DNA of 64,000 bases from assembly GCA_963383645.1 (NCBI GenBank), contig OY726561.1, positions 27,012,826 through 27,076,825 of the forward strand, given 5' to 3'. The notes below the pieces were generated by a model. That model was not told the origin of the DNA. It was given only the letters and a program-made list of their open reading frames with translations, and searched no databases. Positions 34,890 through 44,309 of this stretch are shown in pieces. Numbering within the stretch: position 1 is the first letter of the stretch; every line of letters starts with the position of its first letter. The translations under genes were made by a program, and so were the position numbers. This DNA comes from Muscardinus avellanarius (Eukaryota; Chordata; Mammalia; Rodentia; Gliridae).

Positions 34890-35108
34890 GTCTTTAAAGC
34901 TTCATTTACAATGCCCTCAAGTAGGTCTAGGGTATTTTTAGAAGGGGCTGTTGATCAGCCTATACTCCATGCCGATCCTATTACTTGGAAAAACGAGGAA
35001 CCAGTTTGGATTGATCAGGAACAGCTTGACTACGACCATATAGAAAACTCTAACTCCCCTTGGAATTCACCCATATTTGTCATTAAGAAAAAATCTGGAT
35101 TAAGATAA
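34890..35108 (+). pseudogene. ERV reverse transcriptase N-terminal remnant
   Basis: [16 protein letters not shown] (about 35051-35098) is the start of the RT fingers. The rest of RT, RNase H and integrase is missing. Confidence 0.82.
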
Positions 35109-35180
35109 TGCACAGTGGATACCTGAGCAACTCATGCGACATATGGATCAAGCAAAATTTTGCACTCATTGCAGAAACTT

Positions 35181-35314
35181 TTGGTTATACTGGACAAAGA
35201 ACTGGTAAAATGTCAAGATTATTTTGGACAGAGAATTGATAGTACAAAGACTGATAGTAACTGTATTTTGGACAAATAATTGGTACTTTTGGTTATTTTG
35301 GACAAAGAACTGGT
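35181..35314 (+). repeat. Four-copy repeat of a TGGACAAAGAACTGGT motif in ERV
   Basis: Copies at 35181-35206, 35223-35239, 35264-35286 and 35289-35314, sharing TTTTGGACAAAGAA(C/T)TGGT. They occupy the place of the lost pol sequence. Confidence 0.75.
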
Positions 35315-35406
35315 ACACTCATGTTTTTCTGGGGATGTCAAGAAGATGGAATATCTGCAGTTGACACCCATGGTATTACAGACAAGTAGTAACTGCTATT
35401 GAAGGT

Positions 35407-35670
35407 TTGGCCTTGTGGGGCCCTGGTTACCCAGGGAAAGGAGATAAAAATGTTAGCCCAATAATAACTTGTTTACTCTGTAAAACTGATTTAACATGTA
35501 AAAATCATTGTGTTAATTGGAGAAAATATCTTACTGAAATACCTATGTTACATGATTCTCCCAATACCTTGTTTATTAAAGACTCGGGACAAAGTGTGGT
35601 CTCAGGACAAAGTGAGAACATTTTTTCTGCAGAAGTGCACAATTTACCTTTGAAGGATACCCCCATTTAA
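35407..35670 (+). pseudogene. Possible ERV env remnant
   Basis: An 87-codon frame with several cysteines (TCLLCKTDLTCKNHCVNW) lies just before the 3' end of the internal region. Position suggests env, but I do not recognise an env motif, so the call rests mainly on location. Confidence 0.4.
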
Positions 35671-35816
35671 GAGGCTAGTAGTCAATGACCGGTAAGATTT
35701 CCTTGGGACAAGGAAACCTAAGACAGGATATACAGCTTAGCTCTGTATTATCCAAAGACGGGTAATCCTTGATACATGAAGGAAACAAGACAAGCACAGT
35801 CTTCTTTGAATATAGT

Positions 35817-35831
35817 AAAAAAGGGGAAGAT
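35817..35831 (+). other. ERV polypurine tract
   Basis: AAAAAAGGGGAAGA directly before the 3' LTR start (TGTGGAGTG), the plus-strand primer site. Confidence 0.8.
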
Positions 35832-36243
35832 TGTGGAGTGCCATTGAGGCTTTTCCCTAGATTGGTGTTTCTGGCTCAGCTGACTGTCCTTTACCCAGAT
35901 TCAACAAGGTTTGGGGAAAAAAATCAGATGGTGATGGCACGAGTGTGCTGATTAACCTATCTGTAATATATGTGCTTTGGATTTGGTCTTTATTGTATTC
36001 TGGTGGTGGTAGCACGAGGATATTGATTGACCTGTGACTGTATAAATACCTCTGGAAAGCCGGGCGTGGTGGCTCACGCTTGTAATCCCCGCGCTTGGGA
36101 GGCGGAGACAGGAGGATCGCGCAGGTTCGAAGTCAGCCGTGCGCTGGCTTAGGAGACCCTGTTTCCAAAATGAAAATGTAAAAATAGGTCTGGGAGTGTA
36201 GCCCCGAGGTAGAAGGGCTTCCAGGAACCCCAGTACCACCAAA

Positions 36244-36278
<35 letters not shown>

Positions 36279-36510
36279 ATACCTCTGGAAAAACAAACCC
36301 AGCGTTGGCCCAATAGAGAATACTGACACAGGCGTAGTCATCAACCAGTAGGAAATATTGACACAAGTACAGGGGTCGGCCAGTAGAGATAGTAGGCTGG
36401 CAGCTCCCCCCTCATTAAAATAAATATTCTGAGAATCAAATTCTTAGAGTTAAATTCTTCATCCTCATGCCTCTCTTCAGAACCCGTACTTTTGCTGGCT
36501 GGCTCCGGCA
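35832..36510 (+). mobile_element. ERV 3' LTR, split by a SINE
   Basis: Matches the 5' LTR along its length from TGTGGAGTGCC to GGCTCCGGCA, except for the SINE insertion at 36058-36281. Confidence 0.88.
36058..36281 (+). mobile_element. Young SINE in ERV 3' LTR
   Basis: An intact head (GCCGGGCGTGGTGGCTCAC) and the CCAGGAACCCCAGTACCACC tail, then (AAAT)n. ATAAATACCTCTGGAA is present before the SINE and again after the AAAT run. The 5' LTR shows the empty site. Confidence 0.93.
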
Positions 36511-37690
36511 CTCCTTTGAGTCTCATAACCAGTGGTTAGGATTAAAACATTTTTTTCTTTCAAAATAGACTCAGAATGTGACTCCCTCTTACTTTGTAGT
36601 CATAGATTACACACACATAAAGAAATCACTGACAGACAATGGAGGAACCAGTAGGATGCCCGGCAGTTGCACAGTAAGGGTGAAGAGAAGGAAAAAGGGA
36701 CCCCTTAATCTCCTATGTGGCTTTAGAGTTCAAAAACCCTTGCCAGACCTCCAAGTATAGCATCAGTTTCTTACCCTATTAGCACCTAAAATCCACAGCT
36801 CAGGGAGTTATTCCATATGTTATTGATGTTCAAGTATCCTTGATTCCAATATGCAGATATTAAGGTGCTCTATTATCCTCTATTTCTCTGGGTGTTTGAT
36901 TAGTTCTGACAGGATCCTCTGAGCCAACTTTGAGTCCTCAGAGGGAAAAAAAATTCTTATAAAACTTCCTAAGTTTCCATGTAGTTTAAGTGGGCTTAAA
37001 CATTTACCATTTTATTATGCTGATGATACAAATCCTGGTTGAGAGTCTTAAAGGATGAGGACATTACTAAAAAATGTTAGGAAGAAAAGAAAACAAATCT
37101 TAAATACAGCAATTGAGATTTCAGAAGGTGGCTTCATTTTCTTTCAGTTAGACAGCATCAGTAAAGTAAGATTGATCTTGACTAAGACCAAGTGGTTAGA
37201 TTTCAGTCTGGCTATATCTATTTAAAGTGACAAGATTGGACTTATTTCCACAAATGTCAAGTACAAATAATAAAAATATAAGCATGTAAATAAATACATT
37301 TTAATTAAGGCAAACTTATGAGAATGCTTTCTGACTGATTTTTCCAGAGTCAAAAACAGAAGATTAGACAGGCGACTTCACATTTACATTGGTAAGTAAA
37401 GTTTTAGAGAGGTTAAAAAAAATGGCCTCTATAGTACAGCAGGTCTAAATATATGGTATGTAGTAGAGGTAGCTTTCTGATTCACATCAAGACCAGTTCC
37501 TTCCAGCAATGTGTCTTGAAAGGACCCCACATTTGGGGGTACTCAAAATGCTGGGTGACCAGTCTCTCATGTGCATTTTTCCAGATGAGCAGCTTATGTT
37601 CCCTCTGACCCAGGAATGGGGTATGTTAGACTAAAGAGAGTGACTTATCTTCAGTGCTTTTATGAACTTCAGGCAGGCTTCTCAGCTTTC
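36511..37690 (+). repeat. Array unit F right part and unit G
   Basis: Resumes with CTCCTTTGAGTCTC...CCAGTGGTTAGG, matching the CCAGTGGATGGG of other units, then the GATGTTCAAGTATCC segment (36826) and unit G with markers at 37320 and 37570. Confidence 0.78.
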
Positions 37691-37825
37691 TATTGGTGTA
37701 TTATTGTGTAATCTATGGCTGGAAAGTAAGGGGAAATATCTTCCAAATCTCTTTTGTAAATAAGAAAAAAAAAATGATAGTTTAAACCCAAAGATTAGCC
37801 ATTGGACTTGGAGAATTCATTCTCA

Positions 37826-37888
<63 letters not shown>

Positions 37889-37930
37889 AAGCTTTCTCTC
37901 CCTTAGAAGATGAGTGCTTGTTATGATGGC
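37691..37930 (-). repeat. Inverted array fragment with (CT)n
   Basis: Minus strand reads CTGTCTTAAGTGCCAT, AACAAGCACTCATCTTCTAAGG and AAGCTTGG, then (GA)n (CT run 37830-37885). This is the array unit in reverse. The GA block stands where other units have their CAGAGACAG run. Confidence 0.78.
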
Positions 37931-37931
37931 A

Positions 37932-38000
37932 CTTAAGACAGTGCTGGGGGTGTAGCTTGGTGGTAGAATGCCCCTGAGTTCCATCCTCAGTACTGCAAAA
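37932..38000 (+). mobile_element. SINE tail fragment
   Basis: GTGCTGGGGGTGTAGCTTGG through CCATCCTCAGTACTGCAAAA; ID-like tail alone. Confidence 0.8.
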
Positions 38001-38212
38001 ATAAAAATAAATCAATGCTTGTAGAATTCAATAGCCTTTTCATTTTGAATCTACATATCTGTAATCAATTTTAATTCTAAACATATTAGTCTCTCTATAC
38101 TCTAGATATTCAAATCCTTTTCTATCAACTTGGAATGATTTATGTCAAAAGAGAGATAGCCCTTCATTCATGCTGTGGTTCTGTACCAACACCCCTGTTC
38201 CCTCTAAGACAC

Positions 38213-38249
38213 TAGGCCACATGAATACTATAGGCCACATGAATACTAT
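38213..38249. repeat. 18-bp tandem duplication
   Basis: TAGGCCACATGAATACTA-type unit twice in a row. Confidence 0.85.
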
Positions 38250-38479
38250 CTATGGAGCTTAGATGAAGGAAGCTTTTACATGATTGCCCTAAAAGGTCCT
38301 CATTAGATTTCTCATCAGAAATCCTAAAAGCCTGTCACACAGGAATCTATGGCCAATAGAATTGTCCTTCCTGTCAAAGAAGAAAGTAAAAGATGTTTGA
38401 ACAAAATCCTAGCATAAAATTTTCCAAGGGCAGTTTCCCTTAGAGGTTTCTCTTACCTCTTGCAGATTACTAGCTATAA

Positions 38480-38643
38480 GAACTAAGAAAACTTCCAAAT
38501 AAAAAATATAAAATAAAATATAAAACTTCCAAATATAAAACTTCCAAATAAAAGTTTTATAAAAACTTCCAAATAAAAAATATAAAATAGGTCTGGGAGT
38601 GTAGCCCAGAGGTAGAAGGGTTCCATCCCCAGTACCACCCCCC

Positions 38644-38697
<54 letters not shown>

Positions 38698-38700
38698 CTC
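38480..38700 (+). mobile_element. SINE linker/tail with internal repeats and (TA)n
   Basis: AACTTCCAAATAAAA is repeated four times (38490-38575), a stuttered version of the SINE linker TTTCCAAATAAAA. Then come a SINE tail (38582-38640) and (TA)n at 38649-38690. Confidence 0.78.
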
Positions 38701-40290
38701 ACACAAGTAAAAATAAACAGAAAAATATAAAAAAGAAGAGTAATAATGAAAGCTCTACTGTTAATAAAATATAATAAAAGGCTGTAATTTTAGAAAAATA
38801 CAGCAATTGCTCAAGAATAAGTAAACAATCCATTGAGACAGAGTTCAAACATAGATTAGATACATAAAATAGAATTTAAAGGTGTTCATTAAAATCAATT
38901 TGAAAGGATGTGTTATTCAATAAATGAGTTGGGGACATGGCTTCATCTAAACTTATCTCAGCTAATTTTATTTCACTTACCTGTGATTGGTATTTAAATG
39001 CTGGGGTCACGTGTCATGTGTAGTATCTAAGTATCAAAAACATGTCTGGTCCTACGTGTCATGTGAGCATGGTGACACATACTTACATGTCCATTCCCTC
39101 CTTCTAGTTATTGGCTACACAGGACATATGATGATGCCCCAGTCTGCATGGTTCCTTCAGGTTCAAAATAATCTTTGGCACTTTTTAAAGGCTCCTAGTG
39201 TTAAGACATATAGCCACACTATGCTGGGTATATGATATCTGTGGAATTACCAATGCCCTTAAAAGTGCCATGCAGTCATTTCTTCCAAAATATGGTATTT
39301 AATGCTAAATATTCTTAATGATCTCATATATGCATATCTTCCATTATTAAATTATTCAGTTTCAAGCTCACAAAGATCACAGATGGGCTATGTTATGTAA
39401 AAGTCAGGCTCCAACCAGCCAACAGAACAGATGGGATCTTGCCCTCTTCCTAGTGACCTTCCTAGGGAGCAAGTCATAGATCTCTCTAATCACAGATTTC
39501 ACAAATTGACCTGAAATTTTGATATCTGCCATGAGAATATCCTCAAATCTCCAATTCTGCTTTTTTCCTCCTTGGGTTAGAAGGGGGCTTTGCATTTTGG
39601 AAAAGAAAAACTAGAAAAAGAAAGGAAAAATTTTAATTTCACCAAGTCTCCTCCATATTACCTTTTAGACAATGGACACAGAATAGTATATATATACTTG
39701 AAGAGGAAAAGGGGCAAAAGAGTGAAAGCAAAATGAAGAAGGGGTTAAAAAAATCTATACTTCTATTAAATGATCCTTAAAACAGACTTTGCATGTCACA
39801 ATGAAGCCAACTAGAGAATCAACTTGTCCACTTGGCAACAATAACACCTAAGCATATGCAAAAATAAAAGAAAACAGAGATGCTGTGCATGCTGTGCATG
39901 TTGCTTGGGACTTCACTGGGAGACTTTCATTACTCATCGGGAGACTTTCACTACTAATCTATGACATAATGAAATAATTCATTAAATGGGGGAACCCCTT
40001 AATTTTCTTTCATTTCTTCTACACTGTAAGAGACATTCTGTAATAACATACCTCCTTTTACACTAGTCCCCTTTATTCATCTCTAAGGAGACTCCCCCCC
40101 CCCGTCTCCATTTGTGTTCACGATGCCACCAGTGGAACATAATCAATGACCAGCAGACATGTCCAATGGCTCCCTCCTGTCTTTGTGCCCATATGTTGGG
40201 GCCGCTTGCCTTGTATGTCCCTTTGACTCACCCACATGTACAATCTACATTCATGGTCCTTCTAACAAAACCTCGTTCTAATTTGTGACA
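38701..40290. other. Intergenic, nothing recognised
   Basis: About 1.6 kb. Small tandem CTGTGCATG copies (39882-39902) and two GGGAGACTTTCA(T/C)TACT copies (39919-39957) are present. A 63-codon minus-strand frame at 39404-39595 has no motif I recognise. Confidence 0.45.
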
Positions 40291-40295
40291 GTGAA

Positions 40296-40478
40296 ATTAT
40301 ATATATATAATTTATATATTTTATATATTTTATATATTTTATATATCATATATTATATAATATATTATATATTTATTTATATAATTATATTATAATATTT
40401 TATATTATAATTATATATTTTATATATTTTATATTTTTATATATTATATATTTTATATATTTTATATCATATATATAA
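40296..40478. repeat. AT-rich low-complexity block
   Basis: About 180 bp built almost only from TATATATTTTATAT-type phrases, with many self-complementary stretches. Confidence 0.92.
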
Positions 40479-40889
40479 GGCTTGGAAATTGAAACTCCCC
40501 AAAATGTGGCACTATTATAAGAGAATGGCCATACTATGTGTTCATAATGGTCCTATATACATATTTAATGGCTAAAATATGATTAGAGTATAAGTTTGTG
40601 GAAATACAGGCAGAACCATTAATAATTTAAGATTAAGTGAGAAAATGGAAACTGCTATGTAAAATGTCCATACTTTTAAATATTAAATAAAATGTCCAAC
40701 TTAATGGAAGACAAAAATTTTAGAACTTATGCATCATATTTATTTATAAACTTGGCAGATTGTAAAAGTATTTAAAATGTCATGATTGGTAAAGGCATAA
40801 GAAAATTAGGATTTTCATATGCAGTTGAGAGACATGTTCACTTTGGAATATAATTTTTAATATATATAAAGTATATACTCTATAAAATT
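40479..40889. other. Intergenic, AT-rich, nothing recognised
   Basis: Left flank of the L1 insertion, ending at its target-site duplication. Confidence 0.5.
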
Positions 40890-41078
40890 CATTAACCACT
40901 TTTCTTTTTTTTTTTTAATTTTATTTTATTGGTGCACTGTATTCATACATCATAGTGGGATACAAACTTTTGTAGACATACATGCACACATCGCCCAGTC
41001 AGCCCCCACCCGATCCCCACCCCATTCTCTCCCCATCCCTCCCTCCCATGCTTGGCTTAGTGGTTGACATCTAGTATT

Positions 41079-41945
41079 ATAGCAATTTATCCAAAATTAA
41101 AAATGATAATCTCACATAACAGTTTCATTTGTCTGATACCAAGCTTTTGATGACTTAAAGATAACATTTCAATATTTCTTTTTGCTTTCTTTCTTACCAG
41201 AGAATATTTTTTTCTTTTTTTTAGGTGAAACTATCATATATTTATTTTTCAGAAAAAAATCTATCCTGATATGGAATATGGACTCTAGATACCCAAAACA
41301 ATCTCGAAGCAAAAACAAAGCTAGAAGATGTATATTTTCTGATTTCAAACCATATAAAGCTACAATAATTGAAACAGTGTAGTACTGTTCTAAAGGCAGA
41401 TATATAGACCATTGGAGTTAAATACAAGCCTAGAGCTAACTTCTTCCCTATATTGTCAAGTTATTTTTGACAAGGTTTCCACGAAGATTTGGTGGTGGAA
41501 ATAATAATCTTTTAACTAAATATTGTTGAAAAATAATAATTACATGGAAAAGAATAAAATTGGACCCTTACCTAATCCCACATACAAGTATTAACTCAAC
41601 CTAGATAAAAGACCTAAATATAAATCTTAAGACTATAAACTTTTAGGAGAAAATCTGGGTCATAAAACCTCACAACATTGAAATTGGCAGTGATTTCTTG
41701 GATATGATTTCAATGGCACAGGCAACAGAAGAATATACAAACTCCCTAAAAAATAAAAAAAATATTGTATATCCAAAGACAATGTAAACAGAGTTAAAAG
41801 TTACTAATAGAATTGGATAAAATATTTCCAAATGCTATATCTGAAGGTATATTAATATTCCAACTAGAAATCCTAAAAATTAACAACAATAAAGGCAAAT
41901 AATACAATTTAGAGATAGGTAAAAGACTAACATAAATAATGAATC
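41079..41945 (+). mobile_element. Old L1 ORF2 fragment inside the young L1
   Basis: Plus-strand sequence resembles the 3' half of ORF2: AAGCTACAATAATTGAAACAG, then AGATATATAGACCATTGGAG and TTTTTGACAAGGTTTCCA, with GACCTAAATATAAATCTTAAG and AATGGCACAGGCAAC later. Many stops and indels show it is far older than the neighbouring ORF1, and it runs opposite to it. Confidence 0.75.
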
Positions 41946-41962
41946 TCCACAGATAACCAATC

Positions 41963-42925
41963 TTAGTTGTCTGTTGGATGGAAACTCTTGTTTCTCTGGT
42001 TCTGGTGAGTGTTACCTATTTCTTCTTTGTAGTTAATCTCTTTGAGTATTTTCTCTAGCACTGGTTTTGAAGACATAAATTCCTTTAGTTTCTGTTTGTC
42101 ATGGAAGCTTCTTATTTCTCCATCTAATTTGATAGAAAGTTTTGCTGGATAGGAAATTTTTGGCCGGAAGTTGTTTTCTTTCAGAGTTTGGAATATGTTA
42201 CTCCAAGCCCTTCTGGCTCTCATGACTTGGTTTGGGAAGTCTGGAGTGATTCTAATTGGTTTGCCTCTGAATGTCAGTTGGCCCTTTGTTTTTGTTGCCT
42301 TTAAGATTCTCTGCTTGGCTTCCACATTGGTCATTTTGACAATTATGTGGCGTGGGGATCTTCTTCTCGGATCCTGTCTAAAGGGAGTTCTATAAGTTTC
42401 CTGGATCTGTGTATCAACCTCTTGCTCTATATTTGGAAAATTTTCTGCTATTACTTCCTTGAAGAGATTGTTGATCCCTTTGGTATCACTTTCTTTTCCC
42501 TCCTCTATTCCAATTATTCTTAGGTTAGCTCTCTTAAGATGGGCCCATATTTCTTCAATGTCAGATTCCTGCTTTTGGATATCTTTTTCTAGATTAGAAA
42601 CTATGCATTCATTTTTGGATTGCTCATCTTCTAAGAGCGAGATTCTGTTCTCCATGTGGTCTAATCGGTTGTTTGTGCTTTGAATTGAGTCCTTTACTTC
42701 ATTAATTGCATCCTTTATCTCTTTTTGGCTCCCTCTGAGTTCTTTTCGAAGCACCTCTATTATTTCTACAGTTATTTTCCTGATTTGATCTTCTAGAAAT
42801 CTCTGATTTTCTGTTTTATCAGGTTCTGATGTTGTGGGGTTGTGCACATTCATTACTTCAGTGTTATTCCTCTTTCCCATGATTTCGGAGGTTTGTGCCT
42901 TCTCTGGGTTCTTCCCTTGGGTCAC
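41963..42925 (-). CDS. L1 ORF1 protein (intact, 320 aa)
   Basis: A complete frame encodes an L1 ORF1p, the RNA-binding trimeric chaperone that coats L1 RNA in cytoplasmic particles. The N-terminus is charged and disordered (to ~residue 45). A coiled coil follows (~50-125; ITVEIIEVLRKEL, NEVKDSIQSTNNRLDHMENRI, ending LEKDIQKQESD). The RRM domain (~130-225) has ANLRIIGIEEG and RHIIVKMTNVEAK. The C-terminal domain (~226-295) has LTFRGKPIRITPDF and RRAWSNIFQTLKEN. Length and domain order are normal for mammalian ORF1p (about 320-370 aa). It could be translated if its 5' UTR is active, but its ORF2 partner is missing here. Confidence 0.95.
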   Translation of the reverse strand: MTQGKNPEKAQTSEIMGKRNNTEVMNVHNPTTSEPDKTENQRFLEDQIRKITVEIIEVLRKELRGSQKEIKDAINEVKDSIQSTNNRLDHMENRISLLEDEQSKNECIVSNLEKDIQKQESDIEEIWAHLKRANLRIIGIEEGKESDTKGINNLFKEVIAENFPNIEQEVDTQIQETYRTPFRQDPRRRSPRHIIVKMTNVEAKQRILKATKTKGQLTFRGKPIRITPDFPNQVMRARRAWSNIFQTLKENNFRPKISYPAKLSIKLDGEIRSFHDKQKLKEFMSSKPVLEKILKEINYKEEIGNTHQNQRNKSFHPTDN

Positions 42926-43670
42926 TATGGCTTCACTTAAGGTGCTCTGGATCTCGAGTCTGTATTATCTCAGACCCTACAACTCCTTTACTGAGTTGTA
43001 TCACATAGTCTCTGACCCAGGGAGTCGATAGAGGCTTCTTTAAACTATGGGGGGTGCCAGGTTGCACGCTCTCCTATGGTGTGATATCTCTGCCACCACC
43101 ACTCCCTCACTGGGTCAAGTCCCAGGAGGCACAATACTGGGATTTCTCCTCTGTGGCCCGCAATTTGACTCACTGTTCTTGAGTACGTAGATGTAGCTGT
43201 GCTGGACTCGGTGAATTCACTGCTGCTGCCGCCGCCGGTGGCAATATGGCGCCTCTGCCACGCCCTCGGCCATGAGGCTGGCGTATTTTTTCTTCTCTGG
43301 TTTTGATTTCCACTCTGAATCCCTGCAGCGTGTGCTGAGCTCAGCCACTGGGAGCTTTAAATGCTGTCTGCGCCGAAAGATCCCGCCTGGCTGTTCCGCA
43401 TCGGCTCACCTCGGCTTGCTGTAGCCGTCCGCTGAGTTCGCCGCTGCTGCCGGCAGTATGGCGCTGCTGCCGCGTCCTCGGGCGCGTGTGTCTCCTCTGT
43501 GGCCCTGAGCTCTGTTCTCAGTCCACTTTCTCTCTGGAGCCTGGTGGTTTTTTTGTTTTTCTGGTGATGGTGTTTTCTGGCTATGAAAGGCGCTCTTTTT
43601 GTGGTAATGGAGATTGGTTGTTAGCGGGACTCTTAAGCCCCGCTTTTCTCGGTCGCCATCTTCCAATGTC
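42926..43670 (-). promoter_or_regulatory. L1 5' UTR / internal promoter
   Basis: GC- and CpG-rich (for example CTGCTGCCGCCGCCGGTGG near 43222, and GCTGCTGCCGGCAGTATGGCG) in an otherwise AT-rich region. Its 5' end on the minus strand, GGACATTGGAAGATGGCGACC, has the AAGATGGCG YY1-type site at the usual L1 5' end position. Two GGCAATATGGCG/GGCAGTATGGCG blocks (about 43237 and 43453) hint at repeated promoter units. Confidence 0.82.
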
Positions 43671-43724
43671 CATTAACCACTTTTCAATTTATCTTAAAGT
43701 AAGAAGGTATGCTCATAAAGTATG

Positions 43725-43730
<6 letters not shown>

Positions 43731-43763
<33 letters not shown>
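43731..43763. repeat. (TA)n microsatellite
   Basis: Pure TA run just outside the L1. Confidence 0.9.
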
Positions 43764-43766
<3 letters not shown>

Positions 43767-43851
43767 CTATAAATGCTTATGAGGTTGTACAATAATAGAG
43801 AAAATGGCATATGCATGTAGTAGGATTTATTGTGAACACTAAAATATATTA

Positions 43852-43854
43852 ATT

Positions 43855-43885
<31 letters not shown>

Positions 43886-44087
43886 TTTTGGTGGTACTGG
43901 GGGTGGAACCCAGCGGCTTTCTACCTCCAGGCTATACTCCCTGACCTATTTTATATTTTATTTGGAAACAGGGTATCACTAAGTTGCTGAGAGCCTCACT
44001 AGGTAGCTGACACTGGCTTCGAACCTGTGTGATCCTGTCTCAGCCTCTCAAGCATGGGGATTACAAGCGTGTGCCACCACACCCGGT
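43852..44087 (-). mobile_element. SINE with (TTTA)n tail
   Basis: TTTATTTA run (43852-43888) is the complement of the altered tail, followed by a complete inverted dimer ending CCACCACACCCGG. Confidence 0.88.
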
Positions 44088-44111
44088 GTTAATTTTAAAA
44101 TTAAAAAATTA

Positions 44112-44309
44112 GCCGGGCGTGGTGGCGCACGCTTGTAATCCCCGTGCTTGGGAGGCAGAGACAGGAGGATCGCGCAGGTTCGAAGCCAACCGCTCGCGCT
44201 GGCTTAGGAGACCCTGTTTCCAAATAAAAATGTAAAAATAGGTCTGGGAGTGTAGCCCGGAGGTAGAAGGGCTTCCAGGAACCCCAGTACCACCAAAAAA
44301 AAAAAAAAA
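44112..44309 (+). mobile_element. Young SINE, facing the previous one
   Basis: Near-consensus GCCGGGCGTGGTGGCGCAC head and the CCAGGAACCCCAGTACCACC tail. With the antisense SINE 25 bp upstream it forms an inverted SINE pair. Confidence 0.9.

Larger units (their letters stand above)
32156..36510 (+). mobile_element. Truncated betaretrovirus-like ERV (class II)
   Basis: Two related LTRs bound 3.2 kb of broken gag, dUTPase/protease and a start of reverse transcriptase. Most of pol is missing, and only a doubtful env remnant precedes the polypurine tract. CTCCTTT lies on both sides (32148-32154 and 36511-36517), offset one or two bases from the LTR edge. The element splits array unit F. Stops and frameshifts are present in every gene region, so it is not functional. 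Confidence 0.88.
22990..37930 (+). repeat. Degenerate tandem array of ~1.3-kb units
   Basis: The same ordered block recurs. Its marker (CATGTGCATTT, CCAGATGAG, then TTCCCTCTGACCCAGGAATGG) lies near 23830 (diverged), 27290, 28575, 29850, 31190, 31905 and 37570. A second marker (GAGAATGTTCCCTAG-like) lies near 23561, 26757, 28302, 29578, 30911 and 37320. Clean spacings are 1277 to about 1340 bp. Larger gaps are explained by SINEs and the ERV, and the 720-bp gap by a partial unit. Units contain a CAGACACAGAGAGACAG-like run and a TTGATGTTCAGGTGTCC-like segment but no conserved reading frame. Confidence 0.85.
40890..43685 (-). mobile_element. Chimeric L1 with intact ORF1 and 15-bp target-site duplications
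   Basis: CATTAACCACTTTTC occurs at 40890-40904 and 43671-43685. Between them, on the minus strand: 5' UTR (43670-42926), ORF1 (42925-41963), a foreign or inverted block (about 41945-41079), the L1 3' UTR (about 41078-40918; ends CACCAATAAAATAAAATT) and poly(A) (T-run 40905-40917). ORF2 in the correct orientation is absent, so the element cannot mobilise itself. Confidence 0.88.

Noticed and set aside
22990..37930. CRISPR-like or centromeric satellite reading of the array
   Set aside because: Units are ~1.3 kb, non-uniform, and in a mammalian genome; there are no short identical repeats with unique spacers, and copy number is far below satellite arrays.
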